This document shows, piece after piece, positions 1-5,221 of a stretch of 14,975 nt of DNA (position 1 is the first letter of the stretch; each line of letters starts with the position of its first letter). Source of the DNA: Scatosoma sp045614565 (GTDB taxonomy: Bacteria; Bacillota; Clostridia; Christensenellales; Borkfalkiaceae); NCBI GenBank assembly GCA_045614565.1, contig JAZLDG010000015.1:1-14975 (forward strand), written 5' to 3'. The notes beneath the pieces are model-generated. The model saw only the letters and a list, made by a program, of their open reading frames with translations, ran no database searches and had not been told where the DNA came from. A program made the translations under genes and the position numbers.

Positions 1-121
1 ATAAAGGGTCGCATACAGCAACCCTTTAATCCAAGCTTGGGTGGACGGCAACCAATATTTTGGCAATCCCACCATTATTTAACAGCAAAGCCGAAAGAAT
101 TTTCTGTTGTCAAGCTTTTCT
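1..121 (-). ncRNA. Candidate leftward structured RNA (or 5' leader running out of the window)
   Basis: A perfect minus-strand promoter at 128-156 should start RNA near position 121, reading toward position 1. The transcribed stretch is rich in pairable segments: AACAG/CTGTT at 81-85 with 104-108; GGTGG/CCACC at 40-44 with 69-73, enclosing CCAA/TTGG at 52-55 with 60-63; a 10-base palindrome CCAAGCTTGG at 31-40; and a 7-bp stem at 3-9 with 21-27. The last could be a terminator stem, but the window ends before any T-run could be confirmed. No Shine-Dalgarno site is present. The only ATG-started minus frame begins at 75 and stays open for 25 codons to the edge, so a short or partial protein is not excluded. 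I cannot match it to a named RNA family. The promoter is seen directly; the RNA itself is inferred. Confidence 0.35.
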
Positions 122-127
122 AATACT

Positions 128-156
128 ATTATACGCAATAATCATTGATTTGTCAA
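128..156 (-). promoter_or_regulatory. Perfect sigma-A/sigma-70 promoter firing leftward
   Basis: On the minus strand the sequence reads TTGACA (plus 151-156), a 17-base spacer, then TATAAT (plus 128-133). Both hexamers match the consensus completely and the spacing is optimal. The expected start is about position 121. No plus-strand structural gene could use it, so it must drive a leftward RNA or gene that begins in, or extends beyond, the left edge. Confidence 0.8.
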
Positions 157-188
157 TACTTTTTACAAAAATTTTATAAAGAAATATC

Positions 189-212
189 AAGGCGGTGAGA
201 AACCGTCTTTTT
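189..212 (+). terminator. Rho-independent terminator-like hairpin before the head genes
   Basis: AAGGCGGT (189-196) pairs with ACCGTCTT (202-209) around a 5-base loop, giving 8 bp with one G-U pair. Ts run from 208 to 212. The T-run lies on the plus side only, so it would stop rightward transcription entering from the left, before the leader of the scaffold gene. It is a moderate-strength terminator. If it works, the head genes need a promoter between 213 and 378 or antitermination. Confidence 0.55.
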
Positions 213-370
213 ATATGTCCGATACACGACATTAAAAGGTATGCGTTGACCGTTTATGCGGTTGTGGACGGCGACTGTTAGGCAGGCTGAAAGCGATATA
301 AATAAACGCATTGAAACGAAGGGCGCAACTCATTAACACGATGCGCATTAAGAAAAAATTAAAAGGAGAA
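213..370 (+). other. GC-richer leader of the head operon with pairable segments
   Basis: This untranslated-looking stretch between the hairpin at 189-212 and the scaffold gene is richer in G and C than its surroundings and holds no credible gene. ATGCGTT at 241-247 is exactly complementary to AACGCAT at 305-311, which could enclose a branched structure. Inside it, ACCG at 250-253 can pair with CGGT nearby. Further on, GCGCA and TGCGC (about 323-345) can form another stem. A short frame starting GTG at 195 (28 codons) exists, but nothing supports it. I see no riboswitch signature I can name. It may be a structured 5' leader, a promoter region or a DNA site. Confidence 0.3.
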
Positions 371-378
371 AAAACAAA

Positions 379-960
379 ATGGCTTTATTTGGCAAAAAGA
401 AACGTTCTATCGACGAACTTATTCAAGATATTGCAGAGCTTTCCGAAGAAGAAAAAAACAAGATTGTAGCTATGTTGACGGAAACAACGGAAACGGAAGA
501 AAACGAAGAAAGTGAAGCGATTGAAGAACCGGTTGAAGAAGTAGAACAAGAAGAAGTGGTTGAAGAACCTACGGAAGAACAGACGGAAGAAGTAAGTGAA
601 GAAATGCCCGTTGAAGAAGAAATGAGTGAACCCGTTGAAGAAGTGGAAGACTTTGCGGAAGAAACGGAAGTCGACCAAGCAATGGAGCAAGCACCTACGG
701 AAACGCCCGAACCTATTCAAGAAGAAACACCTTCTACGAATTACGATGAAGTAATTGCATCGCAAAACGCAAGAATTGATTCGCTTGAAAGTATGATTGC
801 GGAGTTGAAATCAACCCTTGAAAAAGTAGTAGCAAACCAAGACAACAAAAATTTCGGTGTAAGTCCAAAAGCAAACTTTGACGAAGGATTACAAACTTCG
901 CGTAGAGATGCTATTTTTCAGTCTTATGCACCGAGAAGATATGACGAATACAATAAATAA
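379..960 (+). CDS. Probable capsid scaffolding protein (very acidic, coiled coil)
   Basis: This 193-residue protein sits directly upstream of the major capsid gene, the usual place for a scaffold. Residues 1-35 form a basic-then-helical start (MALFGKKKRS, then a predicted helix). Residues about 36-122 are a Glu/Pro/Val/Thr low-complexity region with almost no aromatic residues. Residues about 125-158 look like a coiled coil (heptad pattern around RIDSLESMIAELKSTLEKV). The C-terminal 25 residues turn basic and aromatic (RRDAIF..YAPRRYDEYNK), as in scaffolds whose tail contacts the capsid protein. AAAAGGAG precedes the ATG. Known scaffolds are acidic, helical and poorly conserved in sequence, so the call rests on composition and position. 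A structural decoration role is the main alternative. I see no serine-protease motif here. Confidence 0.6.
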   Translation: MALFGKKKRSIDELIQDIAELSEEEKNKIVAMLTETTETEENEESEAIEEPVEEVEQEEVVEEPTEEQTEEVSEEMPVEEEMSEPVEEVEDFAEETEVDQAMEQAPTETPEPIQEETPSTNYDEVIASQNARIDSLESMIAELKSTLEKVVANQDNKNFGVSPKANFDEGLQTSRRDAIFQSYAPRRYDEYNK

Positions 961-983
961 TTTATTAAAAGGAGAAAACTAAA

Positions 984-2093
984 ATGGCAGTATTATTTGC
1001 AGACATTAAAACCCCCTATGTAGACACTTTAACCACTAAACGTATCCTTTCCCCTGCGGTTAAGGAGAACATTTTCCAAGGTATCTTTATGAAACCTGAT
1101 GAAGCGGTAACGGAAAAGTATTCCGAAGATACCGATGCAAGCGAAATCCAAGTACTTCGCTTAAAACCCACGCAAAACGATGCTCGTGAACTTGGCTCTG
1201 ATACCAACGGTGCTTGGTTTAATGGACAAGATGCGGCTGTTTCCGCGACGGAAGCTTATGGCATTAAAATTTTGCAAACGATTGATAGAAATATTGATAT
1301 TCCTACCAACGCACAAGATATGGTATCTATTGACCTTCTTGAAGGTGAAACGAGAAATCTTGCAGGTATCGTAAATAGAAATATCAATGCTATTACACTT
1401 GCTGCGCAAATCGCTAAAAACTTTAACAACGTAGCAGGCTTTGACAAGCGCGGTGGCGATGCGGCGACCGTTACGCTTGCAACTAGTGATAAACCCGCCA
1501 GCAACTGGATAACCGTACAAAACAAAAAGTATTCCGATGCGATTATCGATGCGGCGGCTAAACTTGACGAAGGTAACGAAGCACAAGGTATCGACGCTTA
1601 TCCCGATGACCAAAGATGCGTTATTATTCGTCCTAGTGCAAAGGCTGAAATGCTTAAAGCTATGACGGCATTGAACGGTGGCACGGCTGTGTTTGACGTA
1701 TTAAAGAAAGCAGGTATTGACACAGAAAGCAGACCGAAAGTAGCAACCACGGGTTATATCGGTGAGTTTTACAATATGCCCGTATATGTAGCGTCTAACA
1801 CGGTATTTGCGCTTGTTGAAAAATATCTTGGTATGGCAGTTGGCGCGCTCAATAACCTTGTAGGAGTTGTTGTTTCGGCTGTTGGTACGGGTCGTGCGCT
1901 TGCGTTTAACTCGGTTATTAAGCAAATCGCGTCGCCGAGTGGACAAGGTATCCGTATCCAACCTAAATATCGTTTTGGTTGTGAGTGCTGGGATGCGCTT
2001 TCCGTAGTACCCGTGTTCTCGGCAAGCTTTACCAATCCTGTAACGGAAGCAAGCAAAGCTTTGTTCGTTCGTGGCGTTGGCTCTCGTGCTTAA
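984..2093 (+). CDS. Major capsid protein, HK97 fold
   Basis: At 369 residues it has the normal length for an HK97-type capsid subunit, which forms the icosahedral shell. The N-terminal part (1-150) carries an arm and an extended loop region. Residues about 210-275 look like the P/A-domain region: a VIIRPSAKAEML segment, then GYIGEFYNMPVYVASN (257-272), resembling the 'G-x-I-x-G-x-P-V-x-V-S-x' signature of these proteins. The end (IRIQPKYRFGCECWDALSVVPVF, about 323-345) fits the closing strand of the fold. An AAAAGGAG site lies just before the ATG, 23 bases after the scaffold stop. Codon use here is richer in GC-ending codons than in the flanking hypothetical genes, as expected for a highly expressed protein. 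The hairpin after the stop may separate its high expression from the downstream genes. Confidence 0.85.
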   Translation: MAVLFADIKTPYVDTLTTKRILSPAVKENIFQGIFMKPDEAVTEKYSEDTDASEIQVLRLKPTQNDARELGSDTNGAWFNGQDAAVSATEAYGIKILQTIDRNIDIPTNAQDMVSIDLLEGETRNLAGIVNRNINAITLAAQIAKNFNNVAGFDKRGGDAATVTLATSDKPASNWITVQNKKYSDAIIDAAAKLDEGNEAQGIDAYPDDQRCVIIRPSAKAEMLKAMTALNGGTAVFDVLKKAGIDTESRPKVATTGYIGEFYNMPVYVASNTVFALVEKYLGMAVGALNNLVGVVVSAVGTGRALAFNSVIKQIASPSGQGIRIQPKYRFGCECWDALSVVPVFSASFTNPVTEASKALFVRGVGSRA

Positions 2094-2110
2094 TATTAAA
2101 TAGCTTTCTA

Positions 2111-2137
2111 GGGGGTTTGAGCTTATCAAGCCCCTTT
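2111..2137 (+). terminator. Hairpin after the capsid gene (weak terminator or attenuator)
   Basis: GGGGTTTGA (2112-2120) pairs with TCAAGCCCC (2126-2134) around a 5-base loop, with one G-U pair, followed by only TTT. The short T-run suggests partial termination or 3'-end protection of the abundant capsid message, with read-through into the connector genes, rather than full termination. Confidence 0.5.
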
Positions 2138-2162
2138 CCAACTAAAATTTAGGAGAAAAATT

Positions 2163-2609
2163 ATGTATTATCCGTATAGTGATGATTTTATGATATTTAA
2201 CGAAGAAAGCAAACGTTACGAATTAACGCCTAATTGTGTTGAAAAAAGATTAGGTTTAAGTTTAGAAGAAAATGTAAACGAAAGAAACGCTATAAATCAA
2301 CAAATTGCCTTAAAAAGAATATTAAAGCAAGTTTCTAATCTTGTGTATTCGTATATTCATAAGTTTAATTATAGGACGGATTTACAAGATTATATTATAG
2401 CAAAAGTGCCTAGCGCAAGAATTATGATACAAGAAGCTATGGAAGAACAACTTTTGTATATGTCTATGAAAGGCGATTTATCCCGTTCTACTGAAAAAGA
2501 TAAAAGAGAATTTGCAATAGACGAAACAACAAAAGAAATTGTTTCAAGGGTATTGCCCGAACTTGGTATATCCATAATCTACACGGGCGATTTAGCAAGG
2601 TGTTTATAA
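2163..2609 (+). CDS. Probable head-tail connector protein (adaptor position)
   Basis: The product has 148 residues and begins with a Tyr-rich stretch (MYYPYSDDFM). It then appears mostly helical, with a conspicuous helix-rich middle (about 35-100). Immediately following the capsid gene and preceding a gp10-like gene, it occupies the slot of the head-tail adaptor (gp6/gp15-like), a ring that docks on the portal. No motif confirms this, so the assignment is by gene order and helical character. AGGAG lies 5 bases before the ATG. Its stop codon shares one base with the next ATG, indicating translational coupling. Confidence 0.45.
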   Translation: MYYPYSDDFMIFNEESKRYELTPNCVEKRLGLSLEENVNERNAINQQIALKRILKQVSNLVYSYIHKFNYRTDLQDYIIAKVPSARIMIQEAMEEQLLYMSMKGDLSRSTEKDKREFAIDETTKEIVSRVLPELGISIIYTGDLARCL

Positions 2610-3016
2610 TGTCTGTATTAGATTTTTTAAAAGAACGTGATGACGAATATATGACGGGATATTATTATGCTTATAAGCCTAACCCCACGCATACACAAGC
2701 ACAACAATTTCAAGAGCAAAGGCAAGTCTTTCATTATGCAAGTGCAACAGGTACGGAAAAGCGATTTAATACCGTTTTAACGAACGTAAGAGCGGATACG
2801 GAACGATATACAATTAAGACTTGCGATGACGTAGGTTTTAAGGTTGGCGGTTATGTATCCACGCAAAACGGTAGCCTTTGGAAGATTGAAAATTTTGTCC
2901 ACGAAGAACAAACGGAACATAACAAAGAAGCTTTGCTATTATTTAAACGGTCTATCAAAACAGAATTTATATTAAGCTTATTAAAGGTAGATAACGCTTG
3001 GGGTACAGGAGTATGA
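2609..3016 (+). CDS. Probable head-tail stopper / head closure protein
   Basis: The ATG at 2609 overlaps the previous stop (TAATG), which makes it a better start than the GTG nine bases upstream. The 135-residue product has a helical start (MSVLDFLKERDDEYMTGYYYAYKP), followed by a beta-rich core (about 55-100: VLTNVRADTERYTIKTCDDVGFKVGGYVSTQNGSLWKIENF). A central segment reading as 'feature not allowed before a coating date is noted' is typical of small closure proteins, which are short barrels. Gene order between a connector and a gp10-like protein supports stopper. I do not recognise a specific family. Confidence 0.4.
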   Translation: MSVLDFLKERDDEYMTGYYYAYKPNPTHTQAQQFQEQRQVFHYASATGTEKRFNTVLTNVRADTERYTIKTCDDVGFKVGGYVSTQNGSLWKIENFVHEEQTEHNKEALLLFKRSIKTEFILSLLKVDNAWGTGV

Positions 3017-3351
3017 CGGACAAAGAATTTATAGAATTTTGTGAACAATTTAGAGATAGCATTGTCCATAGTGCGCCCAAAGATACGGGAAATCTTGCTT
3101 ATAACGCTATTAAAATGAAAATGGATAGTCCTAGGCAATGCGAAATCTATGTAAGCGGTAATTCGATAAAAACAATTAACGGCTATATAAAATTTGGTAT
3201 TGCGCCATATATGCCTTTTACAAATGGTCCTTGGCTTTCTCCACGTTGGCGTGGTAGAAGAAATCCAAACGAAGGGTGGTGGCGTATTGCAACCTGGGAA
3301 GCGGTGCAAAAATTGACAAACAAATACGGTGGAGAGTGGTATAAAAAATGA
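3013..3351 (+). CDS. HK97-gp10-like tail completion protein
   Basis: The ATG at 3013 overlaps the previous stop in an ATGA arrangement, so it is preferred over a TTG 15 bases upstream. The product is 112 residues. The N-terminal helix is followed by APKDTGNLAYNAI (21-33), which matches the 'AP-x-D-T-G-N-L' signature of the HK97 gp10-like family of neck/tail completion proteins that join the finished head to the tail. The C-terminal half is Trp/Arg-rich (PRWRGRRNPNEGWWRIATWEAV). Position between the closure gene and the tail tube candidate agrees. The family is recognisable by motif; the exact ring it forms is inference. Confidence 0.65.
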   Translation: MTDKEFIEFCEQFRDSIVHSAPKDTGNLAYNAIKMKMDSPRQCEIYVSGNSIKTINGYIKFGIAPYMPFTNGPWLSPRWRGRRNPNEGWWRIATWEAVQKLTNKYGGEWYKK

Positions 3352-4241
3352 TATCAAATAACGACTTAAAAAAGAAAATTATAGAATTGTTAAGCGAAGT
3401 CAATGGTTATGAATTTGCGCTCTTTGAAGATTTAGGATTATTCCAGGAAAGCGTAAGGCAAAACAATAGCTTAACGTCTAAAATAAATTGCTTGTTTAGT
3501 ATTCCTGAAAGCGAAATAGAGCCTTTATCTAATGGCTTATATGCCTATGCTTATTCTGTTGATTTAGATTTTTTAATGCCTATTGACGATAGAGCCGATA
3601 TAGACGGAAATTACCCTAATATTCAAGCGTTTAAGAGAGCGTTAGCATTAACCTTTCAACAGTCTTTAAAGTTAGAATTTACAGGAGAAGATGGCGAAAA
3701 ATACGTTGGTGGTATTGTTTACAGTTTGCCTACGGCAGGTGAAAGAGTTTATAACCCTATTATAGGGGATTGCATTGCGTATTCTGCAAATATATCTTTT
3801 GCATTTATGGCAAATGCCGTAAATTCAAGCGATTTTAAAATTTATGAAGGTAGCACCGAAATACCGTACACGTCTTTGAAAATGTCAAGAAATCCTGCTC
3901 TTTCCGTGGATATATTAAAAGATAATAAAAACGGCGTATCGTCTGCTTATGCCGAAAATACGCAATTTAAATTAGATATTACAATGCCTGCATTGTTTGG
4001 TAATCCTTTTTCAAATGCTTGTTTGAGTTATTTATTAGGTAGACAAGACCCTAACGAAAGCTTTAATATAAGAATAAAAAGACCTGTGCTTACAACAAGT
4101 GAAACAGAAAATCACCCTGATTTAACAACTGAAATTAAAATGATTATATCTGGTATTGAAACGCATATGAGTGGTATAAATAACGTGGCTTACATTATAT
4201 CCCTTATACCTTATACAAGCCAAGAAACAATAGGGGGATAA
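3348..4241 (+). CDS. Tail terminator/tail tube protein candidate, possibly a two-domain fusion
   Basis: This 297-residue protein starts within the previous stop (ATGA). Residues about 1-150 resemble a tail terminator: an N-terminal helix, then beta strands, a helix at about 90-105 (NIQAFKRALALTFQQSL) and more strands. Residues about 160-290 look like a separate beta-rich domain (KIYEGSTEIPYTSLKMSRNPALSVDIL, a glycine-and-asparagine middle, then MIISGIETHMSGINNVAYIISLIPY), which could be a tube-like barrel. No separate tube gene is present between here and the hub. One protein may therefore do both jobs, or a single fold may have been misread as two. Terminator-plus-tube is inference; a tail structural role follows from gene order. 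Confidence 0.45.
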   Translation: MISNNDLKKKIIELLSEVNGYEFALFEDLGLFQESVRQNNSLTSKINCLFSIPESEIEPLSNGLYAYAYSVDLDFLMPIDDRADIDGNYPNIQAFKRALALTFQQSLKLEFTGEDGEKYVGGIVYSLPTAGERVYNPIIGDCIAYSANISFAFMANAVNSSDFKIYEGSTEIPYTSLKMSRNPALSVDILKDNKNGVSSAYAENTQFKLDITMPALFGNPFSNACLSYLLGRQDPNESFNIRIKRPVLTTSETENHPDLTTEIKMIISGIETHMSGINNVAYIISLIPYTSQETIGG

Positions 4242-4244
4242 TTT

Positions 4245-4766
4245 ATGTCAAATGAAGTTGTATATAAAATAGTCCTTACTAACGATACGCAAGGTAATAA
4301 CGTTGCAGATAAGGCAGGTGGCGCAGGCGGTATTAAAAACGCTACGCGACAAAGCGATGAGCCAAAAGGGCAAACAAATAAAAAAACAAGTGCAAAAAAA
4401 GCGTTTAAGAAAATATTTTTATACACCGGTTTTAAAAGCGTAGGAAGTAATATTTATTCTGGTAGAGTATCAACCGTTCAACTTCGAACAGGTTCTTCCG
4501 ATGCTCAACAAAAAGCCGAGTTTTGGTATAATGCAGGACAAAAAGCCTGGTCGTTTGGTGAAAGTGTTATGACTGGTGCATTGATAGGCGGTGGTGTTGG
4601 CGCTGCAATAGGCGCTGTATTTTCTGTTATAAATTCAGGTATTGATATGGTGCAAACATACGAAAGATTAAATTTACAAAAACAACTTGAAGATACCACG
4701 CAAACAATGAATATGCAAAGAGAAACAGTTAGCGGTTCAAGATATCAAGGTGCAACACAAATTTAA
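4245..4766 (+). CDS. Small glycine-zipper protein in the tape-measure position
   Basis: The product has 173 residues. Residues 1-55 are polar and rich in Lys, Asn and Gly, probably disordered. Residues about 76-108 include a Gln/Ala/Trp-containing helix. Residues 109-133 form a hydrophobic glycine zipper (MTGALIGGGVGAAIGAVFSVI) able to span or enter a membrane. Residues 135-163 form an amphipathic, Gln-rich helix. Tape measure proteins, which set tail length and are ejected, normally lie here and usually exceed 500 residues, so this is very short. From memory, similar small glycine-zipper proteins occur in other gut phages at this position, which I cannot verify. It could be a minimal tape measure, an ejected membrane-inserting protein or a chaperone. 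AGGGGG gives the ribosome site. A terminator overlaps its stop codon. Confidence 0.5.
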   Translation: MSNEVVYKIVLTNDTQGNNVADKAGGAGGIKNATRQSDEPKGQTNKKTSAKKAFKKIFLYTGFKSVGSNIYSGRVSTVQLRTGSSDAQQKAEFWYNAGQKAWSFGESVMTGALIGGGVGAAIGAVFSVINSGIDMVQTYERLNLQKQLEDTTQTMNMQRETVSGSRYQGATQI

Positions 4767-4790
4767 AAGCACGGGAAACCCCGTGCTTTT
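4765..4790. terminator. Bidirectional intrinsic terminator between convergent genes
   Basis: AAAAGCACGGG (4765-4775) pairs perfectly with CCCGTGCTTTT (4780-4790) around a 4-base loop: an 11-bp stem flanked by As on one side and Ts on the other. It therefore reads as a terminator on both strands. It begins inside the stop codon of the glycine-zipper gene and ends 3 bases before the stop of the minus-strand gene. It should stop rightward tail-gene transcription and leftward transcription of the reversed gene. Confidence 0.85.
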
Positions 4791-4793
4791 GAT

Positions 4794-5150
4794 TTATTCT
4801 TCTTTATCTTCTTTCTTTGGTAATAAAGCCTTTAACTCTTTAATTTCCGCTTTTAATTTATTGATTTCCGTTGTATTGTTTTGGATTTTTTTGTAATGAA
4901 CATTGTGAGTTGATATGTTTGTGTCGTATCCTTTTGATATAACCAAACACCAATCACTTAAATCACTAAAAAATCGATACAATAAAAACTCTATGATAGG
5001 AAGATTATTAAGAGCGGTTAAAATAGTAGAATAATTAAAATCGGTTAAAGAACTTATTTTTATAATATAAATAACCAAAAGAACTAATTTTATAATAGAA
5101 ATAGTTAAAAAAATATTCGCCATTGTGTTAAATCTGTTTGCAATTTTCAT
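4794..5150 (-). CDS. Reversed small membrane protein gene (moron candidate)
   Basis: The start chosen is the ATG at 5148-5150. It has AAGGAG (plus 5158-5163) 7 bases upstream and a perfect promoter just before. The longer frame to 5204 would run through that promoter and is rejected. The 118-residue product has one clear membrane segment (about 11-32, ANIFLTISIIKLVLLVIYIIKI), a second hydrophobic stretch (about 48-72) and a hydrophilic C-terminus with a Lys/Glu coiled coil (about 93-110). It points against all other genes and is an independent unit. Phage morons of this form often encode host-altering or superinfection-exclusion functions, but nothing in the sequence proves this. I do not recognise the family. 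Its AT-richness is higher than that of the flanking tail genes. Confidence 0.75.
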   Translation of the reverse strand: MKIANRFNTMANIFLTISIIKLVLLVIYIIKISSLTDFNYSTILTALNNLPIIEFLLYRFFSDLSDWCLVISKGYDTNISTHNVHYKKIQNNTTEINKLKAEIKELKALLPKKEDKEE

Positions 5151-5175
5151 AGTGAAACTCCTTAATTTTTTCTTA

Positions 5176-5204
5176 ATTATATATAAAAAAATAAACGTTG
5201 TCAA
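5176..5204 (-). promoter_or_regulatory. Perfect sigma-A promoter of the reversed membrane gene
   Basis: On the minus strand TTGACA (plus 5199-5204) is followed by a 17-base AT-rich spacer and TATAAT (plus 5176-5181). All 12 hexamer bases match consensus. RNA should start near 5169 and give a leader of about 19 bases containing the AAGGAG site. No operator-like palindrome overlaps it, suggesting constitutive expression, possible even from a silent prophage. Confidence 0.88.
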
Positions 5205-5221
5205 GCATTTAGGAGAAAAAA

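Noticed and set aside
1..123. A plus-strand frame open from position 1 to a stop at 121-123 (40 residues, ending FSVVKLF), possibly the end of an upstream gene
   Set aside because: The stretch is dominated by inverted repeats and is transcribed leftward by a perfect promoter beginning just beyond the stop. The peptide has no recognisable motif. Without sequence to the left it cannot be told from chance, so I did not list it as a gene.
107..180. Plus-strand promoters TTGTCA (107-112) or TTGTCA (150-155) with TATAAA at 175-180
   Set aside because: Spacing is poor (19 bases for the second) or the -10 is weak, and both lie before the terminator-like hairpin, so they are less convincing than the minus-strand promoter on the same DNA.
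195..281. A 28-codon frame starting GTG at 195
   Set aside because: It starts inside the terminator stem, has no properly spaced ribosome site, and encodes nothing recognisable.
490..680. GAA/GAAGAA-rich tract as a tandem repeat element
   Set aside because: It is imperfect and explained by the Glu-rich protein it encodes; no fixed repeat unit could be defined.
385..765. Long minus-strand frame opposite the scaffold gene, rich in Phe and Arg
   Set aside because: It is the complement of GAA/GAG-rich codons; it is a shadow without a ribosome site or promoter.
1161..1613. Minus-strand frames opposite the capsid gene, including 1701-2141
   Set aside because: Opposite a confident major capsid gene, with no ribosome sites; they are composition shadows.
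4225..4247. Run of G's (AGGGGGATAA) just before the glycine-zipper gene as a programmed frameshift site
   Set aside because: Frameshifts are known between tail chaperone genes, but here the G-run serves as the ribosome site of the next ATG and no extended overlapping frame exists.
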